Positions 1 to 7,324 of a DNA stretch of 64,000 nt are shown one piece after another. The translations under genes were made by a program, and so were the position numbers. The DNA comes from Fredinandcohnia aciditolerans. Its GTDB lineage: Bacteria > Bacillota > Bacilli > Bacillales > Bacillaceae_L. The notes under the pieces are model-generated. The model searched no databases and was not told where the DNA came from. It was given only the letters and a program-made list of their open reading frames with translations. Location: the NCBI GenBank assembly GCA_003640645.1, contig QGHH01000002.1:360180-424179 (forward strand), in the 5' to 3' direction. The stretch's first letter is position 1. Every line of letters begins with the position of its first letter.

Positions 1-50
1 GATTATGATTAAAGATAACGGACAAAGAACGAATATGGTGGTGGTTTCCA

Positions 51-638
51 GTGAAAAAGGTTGTTTATACGTTTGCGCTTTTGTTAATCATCGGTGGAGT
101 ATCATTGACAGGTTACTCGGTTTTTCAAATTTGGGATCTAAATCAAGCACAAAAAGAAGCATTGGTTCAGGCGGAAGAACTTATTTCAACGAATCCTGTA
201 GAGGAAGAAGCAGAGAAGGAAATTGTGATTCCAACTTTTAGAAAAGGCGAGACAATGGGAGTTTTAGAAGTTCCAAAGCTTGGTGAGAAAATGCCAATTA
301 TCGAGGGAACTGATGAGGATGAGCTGGCAAAGGGTGTAGGGCATTATCTAGGCACCGCGCTACCTACGCAAAATGATCAAATCGTTCTATCCGGTCATCG
401 CGATACAACCTTTAGACGTTTTGATGAGCTCGAGATCGGTGACACTTTTGTTGTGAAAATGCCATACGGTGATTTTACTTATGAAATTGTGGACACAAAA
501 ATCGTAGATGCGGACGACCGGACCATCATTAAATCAACGGCCCCAAATGAGGAACTTGTTGTGACAACCTGTTATCCATTCGGATACATTGGAAACGCGC
601 CACACCGCTTTATTTTCTATGGAAAAATGGTAAATTGA
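51..638 (+). CDS. Class D sortase
   Basis: Membrane-anchored cysteine transpeptidase that cleaves sorting signals of surface proteins. Residues 5-25 form an uncleaved signal anchor. The catalytic triad is visible: His in SGHRDT (about residue 121), Cys in TTCYPF (about 174) and Arg in APHRF (about 185). Its length of 195 residues and the short N-terminal linker fit class D rather than the housekeeping class A. The start is GTG with a GGTGG-like site just upstream. No sortase substrate is visible inside the window, so the partner is probably upstream. In Bacillus subtilis comFA directly precedes comFB, so this gene occupies an unusual position. Confidence 0.9.
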   Translation: MKKVVYTFALLLIIGGVSLTGYSVFQIWDLNQAQKEALVQAEELISTNPVEEEAEKEIVIPTFRKGETMGVLEVPKLGEKMPIIEGTDEDELAKGVGHYLGTALPTQNDQIVLSGHRDTTFRRFDELEIGDTFVVKMPYGDFTYEIVDTKIVDADDRTIIKSTAPNEELVVTTCYPFGYIGNAPHRFIFYGKMVN

Positions 639-652
639 CCTTGTGACCCCTA

Positions 653-683
653 AGCTGGACGGAATCTAGCATAGGGGTTTTTG
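653..683 (+). terminator. Intrinsic terminator after the sortase gene
   Basis: The arms ACCCCTA and TAGGGGT are separated by a loop of about 15 bases and followed by a run of T. It separates the sortase gene from comFB. Confidence 0.6.
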
Positions 684-825
684 GATAGGACCAAAGTATA
701 GTTTTTCAAGCGTAAAAAAGGAATACTACAAAGTGATGTCAAATTAATGGATGAGGTCAAAATCATTTCCAATTTATGTTTATCATGTAATAATAAAAAA
801 AGATAAAGAGAATGGAGAGGTTCAT

Positions 826-1107
826 ATGAAGGTTTTTAATGCAATGGAGCCATTAGTAGCTGAAGCAATTAATGATAATTGGTCTGAATATAACCTGCCT
901 TGTAGATGTGAACAATGTAAAAATGATGTATTTGCCCTCACGCTTAATAATATACAGCCGCGTTATGTCTCGAAGGATAGTGGTATGGCGTATGTTCGTG
1001 CTCAATATTTTAATAAACAAATGATGGCCAATATCTATGTGAAAATTGCAGAAGCCGTAAACATCGTAGCAAAAAATCCTCAATGCGCGAATTTTCAAAG
1101 GAGCTAA
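826..1107 (+). CDS. comFB: Late competence development protein ComFB
   Basis: A small 93-residue protein of the ComFB family, encoded between comFA and comFC in Bacillus and of unclear molecular function. The family signature is seen in the region CRCEQCKNDVFALTLN followed by an aromatic/basic stretch, with an EAIND-type N-terminus. I chose the ATG at 826 because GGAGAGG lies six bases upstream. A longer in-frame extension to 751 has no ribosome site. The stop lies three bases before comFC, so the two are probably co-transcribed. comFA itself is not in the window. Confidence 0.85.
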   Translation: MKVFNAMEPLVAEAINDNWSEYNLPCRCEQCKNDVFALTLNNIQPRYVSKDSGMAYVRAQYFNKQMMANIYVKIAEAVNIVAKNPQCANFQRS

Positions 1108-1110
1108 CCG

Positions 1111-1815
1111 ATGTCTACATGTATACTTTGTCATCAATATTTTGAAGAAGTGGATTCATGGGCAACCTTGTTTTCTCTAATAGAACCTGATCCACTTTGT
1201 TCTACTTGTAGTAATAAATTCAAAAGGATAGAAGGTGAACTTTGTGAATGTTGCGGACGACCTTTTTCGGGTGTGGCTGATGAATATCGTGAAGGAAACC
1301 TCTGCTATGACTGCGTTCGGTGGGACCAGGATCCTCGTTGGCAGGGTGTCCTCACAAAGAACCGGTCGATTTACCTCTATAATGACTTTGCAAAAGATGT
1401 GATTTCTCTCTATAAATTCCGCGGTGATTATGTAATTTCTTCCATCTTTAAAACCCCTCTTAAAAAAGCTTTCAACACTCATTTTAATTCTTCCCATCTT
1501 GTTGTTCCCATTCCATTAAGTGACGAGCGATTGTATGAACGTGGATTTAACCAGGCTAAGGCGTTAGCAGCATTGTTAGATGTGCAGGTACATGAAGTGC
1601 TGACGAGGACTCACCTTGAGAAGCAATCGAAAAAGAGCCGTTCTGAGCGAATTCTTGCAGAAAATGTATTCCGAGTGACTGGAGAGGTTCAGGATAAGGA
1701 AATATTGTTAGTAGATGATATTTATACAACCGGATCAACGCTTAGGCATGCGGGAAAAGTGTTGCTAGAAGCTGGGGTGAAATCGGTCTCGTCGTTGACG
1801 TTGATGAGGGGGTAG
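1111..1815 (+). CDS. comFC: Competence protein ComFC, phosphoribosyltransferase-like
   Basis: Cytosolic protein of the ComF/GntX family needed for uptake of transforming single-stranded DNA. The N-terminal 70 residues carry a zinc-ribbon pattern of cysteines (CILC, CSTC, CECCGRP, CYDC). The C-terminal part carries the PRPP-binding motif LLVDDIYTTGST at about residue 196. At 234 residues it matches the family. It follows comFB directly. The ComF family works with the ComFA helicase, which should lie upstream of the window. Confidence 0.92.
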   Translation: MSTCILCHQYFEEVDSWATLFSLIEPDPLCSTCSNKFKRIEGELCECCGRPFSGVADEYREGNLCYDCVRWDQDPRWQGVLTKNRSIYLYNDFAKDVISLYKFRGDYVISSIFKTPLKKAFNTHFNSSHLVVPIPLSDERLYERGFNQAKALAALLDVQVHEVLTRTHLEKQSKKSRSERILAENVFRVTGEVQDKEILLVDDIYTTGSTLRHAGKVLLEAGVKSVSSLTLMRG

Positions 1816-1899
1816 TAATTTCAAAAAACTTTCACTATAAACTCCTTTAAAACCACCGATATAATAGATAGAAAAAAGGTGATCGAGGAGAGAGTCAAA

Positions 1900-2307
1900 A
1901 TGGCAGAACTAGCGAATTGCCCAAATTGTGGCAGTGTTTTTGTGAAAACGAATCTACGTGATGTTTGTGAAACATGCTATAAAGAAGAGGAAATCGCATT
2001 CGAAACAGTTTATACGTTTATTAGAAAAAAAGAAAATCGGACAGCTACCATTTTTGAGACTTCAGAGGGAACGGGTGTTGATGAGGAATTAATCATCAAA
2101 TTTATTAAGACAGGCAGATTGCGTCTGGCGCAATTTCCAAACCTTGGATATCCTTGTCAAAAATGTCGTACCATAATTAGGGAAGGAAATTTATGTGATG
2201 AATGTGTAAATGAACTTCGCAGTGAATTATCAACTTTCGAAAAAGAGCAGAAACGAATACAGGAAATACGAAATCGTGAAAAAAGAACGTATTTTGTTGA
2301 TAAATAA
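1900..2307 (+). CDS. yvyF: Flagellar operon protein YvyF
   Basis: A 135-residue protein of the YvyF family (flagellar operon protein, TIGR03826 type), always found just before flgM. It has two CxxC pairs near the N-terminus (CPNC, CETC) and two more near residue 85 (CQKC, CDEC), suggesting zinc binding, and a basic coiled C-terminus. The start is set at 1900 because GAGGAGAG lies upstream. The in-frame GTG at 1879 lacks a site. Its function in flagellar gene expression is not settled. Confidence 0.85.
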   Translation: MAELANCPNCGSVFVKTNLRDVCETCYKEEEIAFETVYTFIRKKENRTATIFETSEGTGVDEELIIKFIKTGRLRLAQFPNLGYPCQKCRTIIREGNLCDECVNELRSELSTFEKEQKRIQEIRNREKRTYFVDK

Positions 2308-2309
2308 TC

Positions 2310-2336
2310 TAAACTTTTTCATGTCGCTGCCGATAT
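2310..2336 (+). promoter_or_regulatory. SigD promoter of flgM
   Basis: TAAA, 15 bases, then GCCGATAT is a perfect match to the sigma-D (FliA-type) consensus. It lies 44 bases before flgM, which encodes the anti-SigD factor, giving the expected feedback arrangement. Confidence 0.85.
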
Positions 2337-2379
2337 TATTAAAAAGAAATTAAGTTCGGATAGAAAGCGAGGTTTTACA

Positions 2380-2640
2380 ATGAAAATTAACCAGTTCGGA
2401 CCAGTCGGAATGAATCCATATAAGAAGCAGATGAACAAGGTTGCTGCTACAGAAAAGTCAACTCAGACAGACAAAGTCGAGATTTCTTCTGCTGCAAAAC
2501 AGTTACAGGAAACATCACCTATAACCGTTGAACGCCAGCAAAAGGTTGAAGCCCTAAAGCAACAAGTACAAAGCGGTACATATAAAGTGAACGTAGAGGA
2601 CGTTGCGAAGAGCGTTTACGATTTTTATTTTAAAAAGTAA
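2380..2640 (+). CDS. flgM: Anti-sigma-D factor FlgM
   Basis: Binds and inhibits sigma D until the hook-basal body is complete. The 86-residue protein has the family layout: an N-terminal flexible part (MKINQFGPVGMNPYKK) and the C-terminal sigma-binding helices with the conserved VEALKQQVQSGTYKVN segment, followed by a VA-S-YDFYF end. The ribosome site is AGCGAGG. It is the first gene downstream of a SigD promoter and is followed by flgN, flgK and flgL. Confidence 0.95.
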   Translation: MKINQFGPVGMNPYKKQMNKVAATEKSTQTDKVEISSAAKQLQETSPITVERQQKVEALKQQVQSGTYKVNVEDVAKSVYDFYFKK

Positions 2641-2660
2641 TGTAAAAAAGGAGGGTCATT

Positions 2661-3143
2661 ATGTCAGCTGGAAACTTAGTCTCAACGCTCAAAAAGATAC
2701 TTATTTTACATCAAAACCTATTTAAGCTGTCCGAGCGAAAAACAGAAATCCTGAAAAAAGGCGACATAGATGCCCTCAACGAACAAATGAAGGAAGAACA
2801 AAAATACATTTTAGCGATCAGGCAAATGGAAAATGAACGGATGACAATTGTTGATAAATGGCTTGGACCACGAGTTCAAGAGAAGACATTATCAAAATGT
2901 GCCGAAGTTGCGAGTGAGCCACTTCGTTCGGAGTTGATGAAATTACATGAAGACCTGCTTAAAGTGACTCAAAAATTAAAAGCAGTTAATGAATTAAATC
3001 AACAGCTCACACACCAGTCATTGCAGTATGTGAACATGTCGTTGGACATGTTACTGCCACAGGAACAAACCGCTACTTACGGAAACCCAGCGGGTACAAC
3101 TGAGAAAAAGCAAACACGCTCAATGTTTGATTCGAAAGCTTAA
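2661..3143 (+). CDS. flgN: Flagellar export chaperone FlgN
   Basis: A 160-residue, almost wholly helical protein of the FlgN family (YvyG in Bacillus subtilis), the cytosolic chaperone for the hook-associated proteins FlgK and FlgL. It has heptad-rich segments from residue 5 to 130 and a disordered C-terminus. AAAGGAGGG lies upstream of the ATG. It sits directly before flgK as expected. Its stop codon overlaps the left arm of a dispersed hairpin element. Confidence 0.9.
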   Translation: MSAGNLVSTLKKILILHQNLFKLSERKTEILKKGDIDALNEQMKEEQKYILAIRQMENERMTIVDKWLGPRVQEKTLSKCAEVASEPLRSELMKLHEDLLKVTQKLKAVNELNQQLTHQSLQYVNMSLDMLLPQEQTATYGNPAGTTEKKQTRSMFDSKA

Positions 3144-3330
3144 CTTATTCAGTGGTGGTTTACCGAGAATAAGTAATAGGATATATGTATAAAAGAATTA
3201 CAATTTTAGTGGGTATAACATTGTACTGAATAAGTTAAGGCCTCCGGCGGATGCCACAGATTTTTAAAGGAAACTTTTCGAGCAAGCTCGAAAAAATCTG
3301 GTCGCAAATACGCCAAGGCGCATTTGATTT
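3142..3330 (+). repeat. Multi-hairpin dispersed element, copy 1 (flgN-flgK)
   Basis: The left arm AACTTATTCAGT (3142-3153) pairs with ACTGAATAAGTT (3225-3236). The core 3239-3330 reads CCTCCGGCGGATGCCACAG, then the hairpin CTTTTCGAGC/GCTCGAAAA, then CAAATACGCC/GGCGCATTTG. It fills the entire gap between the flgN stop and the flgK ribosome site. The same core recurs at 18968, 30655 and 48579, with derivatives at 43621 and 56759. Confidence 0.85.
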
Positions 3331-3346
3331 ATTGGAGGATGGAAAA

Positions 3347-4897
3347 ATGGTATCAACCTTTCATGGACTAGAAACAGCGCGCCGCGGTATGATGACTCAG
3401 CAAAGTGCGTTATATACAACCGGACATAATATCGCAAATGCAAGCACACCTGGCTACACAAGACAGCGTGTCAACTTTACCCAAACAACTCCATATCCTT
3501 CTCCTGGTCTAAATGCACCCAAATTTCCTGGTCAGCTTGGAACAGGTGTTGAGGCTGGTACGATTCAACGTGTGCGTGAGAGCTTTATAGACGCACAATT
3601 CCGGGGTGAACAAACGAAAACCAGTTACTGGGGAACACGCGCAAGTGCCTTGGGAAAGATGGAAGAAATAATGAACGAGCCAACGGAAACGGGTCTTGCA
3701 AACACAATGAACCAGTTTTGGCAATCCCTGCAGGATTTAGCGGCTAACCCAGAAGACCAAGGTGCACGTTCGGTTGTGCGCCAGCGTGGTGAAATGGTGG
3801 CAAACACGTTCAACTATCTATCAAACTCATTAACTGCGATAAAGGACGATTTTGGCAAGCAAATCAGTGTAACTGTGAAAACAGTAAACTCGCTTTCTGA
3901 CCAAATTAGTAAAATTAATAAGCAAATTTCAGAGATTGAACCAGTTGGTTATTTACCAAATGATTTATACGACGAACGTGATCGGTTAATTGATGAGCTT
4001 TCGAAGTATTTTGAAGTTAAGGTTCATCCACCAAGAAGCAGTGGTGGTGATTCATTACCAGTTGCCGAAGGAATTTTAGATATTTCAATCGTTGGTGAAA
4101 ACGGGACTGAGACGAAACTGATAGATGGAAGTAATTTTAAAAAGCTCTCAGTCGTACCAGCAATCGATTCAGATGGTGATGGAGTAAATGATCAACCAAC
4201 GGGTCCTGTTACAGGATTTCAATTAGACGGACAAGCTGTTCCATTTATTCGTAGCGGAGAAATGAAGGCATTAGTTGAAGCATACGGGTATGTGGAAAAT
4301 GGCGAGGAAAAAGGCATCTACAACAAAATGCTAGATGACTTGGATAAAATGGCGTATTCGTTTGTCACACAGTTCAATGCTGTGCATAGTCAGGGGTATA
4401 CATTGAAGACTTCAACAGATGAAAGTAATCCTGGTGGCGACTTCTTTGAACCGTTTAACAATGGATATAAAAACGCAGCAGCAACAATAAGCGTTTCTTC
4501 TAACATAGACAATTTAAGTAATATCGCCGCTTCAAATGCCCCTGGGGAATCAGGAAATGGCTTGAATGCTACAAATCTAGCAAATGTAAAGAATACTGAT
4601 TTTAGCAATATACCAGGTTCAGAAATTAAGGCAGGTAGTATTCAGTCCTTCTACGAATCTCTTATCGGTTCTATGGGAGTTGATTCACAGGAAGCAATCC
4701 GTATGGCGGATAATGCAGCAGTACTGAAGGATTCTGTAGAAAACCGCCGTCAGTCCGTTAGTGCGGTTTCATTAGATGAAGAAATGACGAACATGATCAA
4801 ATTCCAGCATGCCTACAACGGGTCTGCAAGAATGATTACAGTACTCGACGAAATGCTTGATCGAGTCATTAACGGCCTAGGAACTGGTGGAAGGTAG
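3347..4897 (+). CDS. flgK: Flagellar hook-associated protein 1 FlgK
   Basis: Forms the junction between hook and filament. The 516-residue product starts at [15 protein letters not shown], the usual FlgK N-terminus, with the D0 motif [15 protein letters not shown] near residue 25. It ends with the C-terminal D0 helix [20 protein letters not shown]. The start at 3347 is supported by TTGGAGGA eight bases upstream. An in-frame extension to 3251 only translates the dispersed element. flgL follows ten bases after the stop. Confidence 0.95.
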   Translation: MVSTFHGLETARRGMMTQQSALYTTGHNIANASTPGYTRQRVNFTQTTPYPSPGLNAPKFPGQLGTGVEAGTIQRVRESFIDAQFRGEQTKTSYWGTRASALGKMEEIMNEPTETGLANTMNQFWQSLQDLAANPEDQGARSVVRQRGEMVANTFNYLSNSLTAIKDDFGKQISVTVKTVNSLSDQISKINKQISEIEPVGYLPNDLYDERDRLIDELSKYFEVKVHPPRSSGGDSLPVAEGILDISIVGENGTETKLIDGSNFKKLSVVPAIDSDGDGVNDQPTGPVTGFQLDGQAVPFIRSGEMKALVEAYGYVENGEEKGIYNKMLDDLDKMAYSFVTQFNAVHSQGYTLKTSTDESNPGGDFFEPFNNGYKNAAATISVSSNIDNLSNIAASNAPGESGNGLNATNLANVKNTDFSNIPGSEIKAGSIQSFYESLIGSMGVDSQEAIRMADNAAVLKDSVENRRQSVSAVSLDEEMTNMIKFQHAYNGSARMITVLDEMLDRVINGLGTGGR

Positions 4898-4906
4898 GTG
4901 TAAAAA

Positions 4907-5785
4907 ATGCGCGTAACACAATCGATGCTAACGAATAACATGTTGCGAAATCTAAGCAACAGCTATGAAAGACTTGGAAAATACCAGGACCAATTAAATA
5001 CACAAAAGAAAATCACAAAGCCTTCTGATGATCCAGTAGTGGCAATCAAGGGGATGCGTTATCGTACAGACCTTAAGGAAATTGAGCAATATCAGCGCAA
5101 TCTATCTGAAGCTTACACTTGGATGGAGTCAGCCGATGATGCGATGGATAAAATGACGCAGGCACTTCAGCGGGTAAGGGAGTTGACTGTGCAGGCGAGT
5201 ACAGGAACGAATGGACCTGATGAAAAGGCTAATATTGCAGTTGAGATTGAGCAATTAAAAGAGCATATTGCAACGATTGCGAATACGAAGGTTGGGAATA
5301 AGTTTATTTTCAATGGTACAAATACAACAGAAGCACCGGTTGATTTAGCTACTACTACTATTTCAATGTCAAATGCAGATGTATTGCTTGAAGTTTCTAA
5401 AGGAATACACATGAATGTGAATGTAAAAGCTAAGGACCTTTTACAAGGCAGTAATACAAACGATATTTTTACTGAGCTTGAAAATTTAATTAATGATCTT
5501 AACTCCGATGGAGATGTAGGAAAATATCTAGATACAATAGATTCTCATGTATCCAATGTCGTAGCAAATCGTGCAGATTTGGGGGCAAGATATAACCGCA
5601 TAGAACTCATTGATGAACGACTAGGTTCGCAAGAGGTAATTGCAACTAAGATTATCTCTGAAAATGAGGATGCTGAAATGGAAAAAGTAATTATTAACTT
5701 AACAACAGCAGAAGCAGTACACCGTGCAGCACTTGGAGTAGGCGCAAAAATTATGCAACCAACACTAATGGACTTTTTACGTTAA
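4907..5785 (+). CDS. flgL: Flagellar hook-associated protein 3 FlgL
   Basis: Second junction protein between hook and filament. The 292-residue product begins MRVTQSMLTNNMLRNLSN and has the flagellin-like N-terminal domain (QKKITKPSDDPVVA) and C-terminal helix (LTTAEAVHRAALGVGAKIM). It is a little under the usual 300 residues. It is translated right after flgK with AGGTG upstream of the ATG. Confidence 0.95.
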   Translation: MRVTQSMLTNNMLRNLSNSYERLGKYQDQLNTQKKITKPSDDPVVAIKGMRYRTDLKEIEQYQRNLSEAYTWMESADDAMDKMTQALQRVRELTVQASTGTNGPDEKANIAVEIEQLKEHIATIANTKVGNKFIFNGTNTTEAPVDLATTTISMSNADVLLEVSKGIHMNVNVKAKDLLQGSNTNDIFTELENLINDLNSDGDVGKYLDTIDSHVSNVVANRADLGARYNRIELIDERLGSQEVIATKIISENEDAEMEKVIINLTTAEAVHRAALGVGAKIMQPTLMDFLR

Positions 5786-5813
5786 GCTATCTTTTTAGGA
5801 GATAGCTTTTTTA
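5785..5813 (+). terminator. Hairpin with T-run after flgL
   Basis: AGCTATCT and AGATAGCT around a short loop, followed by TTTTTT. It lies between flgL and yviE. Partial read-through to the fliW-csrA genes is likely because no other strong promoter is evident there. Confidence 0.75.
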
Positions 5814-5827
5814 TTAGAGGTGAAACT

Positions 5828-6418
5828 ATGGAGTTAGCTCAAATACGCTTAGAATCACAGAATGCAAAAATAGGTGTGCGAACTATAAAACCAGTACAAG
5901 AAATCAAGCAACCTAAAGCGGATTTATCAATCGAACAGCCAAAAGCCGAGGTGAAGATAGAAACCACACCGGGAAAGCTAACAATTGATCAAACCGAAGC
6001 ATGGGCAGATATGGATTTGAAGCATATATCTCGTCGTATCGCGGAAGCCGCCGACAAGGGGTACCAAGATTCCCTTGATGGAATTGCAAGACGAGCAAAA
6101 GAAGGTCAGGAACTCATGACAATAGAGAATGGTGGAAATCCAATCGCACAAATTGCCAAAAGAAATAGCGAAGGACCAGAGCTTCAGTTTAACGTAGGAT
6201 GGATACCATCTCACTTTAGTGTTAAGACTCATTATGTTCCGGCCGAGGTAGACATTGAAGTGAATGTGAAAAAACCAAATATAAATGTCGGGATTAACAA
6301 ACTAACTCACGAATACACTCCTGGAAAAGTAGATATTAGTTTGGAAGAACGACAGTCATTAAAAGTTGACTTTGCTAATTTAAAATATATCGGTGTAAAC
6401 TACGAGCAACAGATTTAA
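5828..6418 (+). CDS. yviE: YviE-like protein (DUF6470 family)
   Basis: A 196-residue protein at the position of yviE, between flgL and fliW. It is rich in Ile, Val and Lys with repeated short hydrophilic segments (KADLSIEQPKAEVKIE), then a helical stretch around residues 60-100 and a C-terminal beta-rich half. Its function is unknown in the family. The assignment rests mainly on position and overall composition. RBS GAGGTG precedes the ATG, and fliW follows 17 bases later. Confidence 0.8.
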   Translation: MELAQIRLESQNAKIGVRTIKPVQEIKQPKADLSIEQPKAEVKIETTPGKLTIDQTEAWADMDLKHISRRIAEAADKGYQDSLDGIARRAKEGQELMTIENGGNPIAQIAKRNSEGPELQFNVGWIPSHFSVKTHYVPAEVDIEVNVKKPNINVGINKLTHEYTPGKVDISLEERQSLKVDFANLKYIGVNYEQQI

Positions 6419-6435
6419 AAAAGGGTTGTGAAGAA

Positions 6436-6879
6436 ATGAAAATTGATACGAAATATCATGGTGAGATACATATAGAAGAAAAAGAAATTATTACGTTTAC
6501 GAATGGAATACCTGGATTTTTAGAAGAAAAGAAATTTATCTTTTTACCCTTTGGTGAGGATACAGGTATTTCAATTATGCAATCTGTTAGCAATGCTAAG
6601 TTAGCCTTCGTTGTTACGAACCCATTCCTCTTTTTAAAAGAATATGATTTTACAATTGACGATCAAGTAGTGGAACTGCTCCAACTTGAATCAGAAAAAG
6701 ATGTTACTGTTTACGTGATACTAACTGTTCAAGATCCATTTGAAAAAACAACAGCGAATATGCAAGCTCCTGTTGTTATAAATTTAAAAACACAATTAGC
6801 TAAGCAAGTTATTTTAACAAATACTTCATATCAAACAAAGCATTTAATCTTTGAAAAAGGAAAAGTATCGGCTAAATAG
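6436..6879 (+). CDS. fliW: Flagellar assembly factor FliW
   Basis: Binds both flagellin and CsrA. When flagellin accumulates in the cytosol it releases FliW, which would otherwise relieve CsrA repression of hag. The 147-residue product has the family motif [14 protein letters not shown] near residue 23 and the typical ILTVQDP segment. It is adjacent to csrA, 11 bases apart, as in Bacillus subtilis, so the FliW-CsrA-Hag partner switch is encoded as a unit. Confidence 0.95.
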   Translation: MKIDTKYHGEIHIEEKEIITFTNGIPGFLEEKKFIFLPFGEDTGISIMQSVSNAKLAFVVTNPFLFLKEYDFTIDDQVVELLQLESEKDVTVYVILTVQDPFEKTTANMQAPVVINLKTQLAKQVILTNTSYQTKHLIFEKGKVSAK

Positions 6880-6890
6880 GAGGTGGGAGA

Positions 6891-7124
6891 ATGCTTGTAT
6901 TAACTAGAAAAACCAATGAATCCATAAAAATTGGTGATGATATTGAAATTACAATATTATCAGTGAGTGGAGAACAAATAAAAATTGGAATAGAAGCACC
7001 AAAACATATTGAAATTCACCGGAAGGAAATCTATCTCGACATACAAAGTGAAAACAACCAAGCCTCCCAAACTTCCATTGATTTATTAAAACAGCTGAAT
7101 ATCAATTTAAAGAATACTCGTTAA
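6891..7124 (+). CDS. csrA: Carbon storage regulator CsrA
   Basis: RNA-binding translational repressor of hag. The 77-residue product shows the canonical start [20 protein letters not shown] and the RNA-contact segment [13 protein letters not shown] near residue 40-50. TAGGAGGTG precedes the ATG. A target hairpin with an AGGA loop is visible in the hag leader at 7281. Confidence 0.97.
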   Translation: MLVLTRKTNESIKIGDDIEITILSVSGEQIKIGIEAPKHIEIHRKEIYLDIQSENNQASQTSIDLLKQLNINLKNTR

Positions 7125-7153
7125 TCTATAAAAGATAGCGGGTATTTTTATTT
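7113..7153 (+). terminator. Intrinsic terminator after csrA
   Basis: AATACTCG pairs with CGGGTATT (one G-U), with an inner CTAT/ATAG helix and a following TTTTTATTT tract. The left arm overlaps the last csrA codons. It isolates csrA from the separately promoted hag gene. Confidence 0.8.
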
Positions 7154-7187
7154 GCAAAATTTTGTAGAAATAAATATAAAAATCTAT

Positions 7188-7213
7188 TAAACAATTACAA
7201 AACATGTCGATAT
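7188..7213 (+). promoter_or_regulatory. SigD promoter of hag
   Basis: TAAA, 14 bases, GTCGATAT. It matches the sigma-D consensus in seven of eight -10 positions, with a spacer one base shorter than usual. It gives a leader of about 100 bases before hag. Confidence 0.75.
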
Positions 7214-7280
7214 TAAGTATGTAAAACAAATAAGTATAAAAGGCGGCCGACTTTTGTACTATTTGTAAATATATTAAATT

Positions 7281-7315
7281 CCACAAGGATGTGGGATTAC
7301 AAACATTCAAGGAGG
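7281..7315 (+). promoter_or_regulatory. CsrA-binding sites in the hag leader
   Basis: CCACAAGGATGTGG (7281-7294) forms a five-base-pair stem presenting AGGA in the loop, the ideal CsrA target. A second GGA lies in the ribosome site AAGGAGG (7309-7315), nine bases before the hag ATG. The two-site arrangement matches the hag leader of Bacillus subtilis. Confidence 0.8.
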
Positions 7316-7324
7316 AAATAAGAA

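Noticed and set aside
3251-3346. Longer N-terminus for FlgK
   Set aside because: The extra 32 residues are a translation of the dispersed hairpin element, which occurs upstream of unrelated genes as well.
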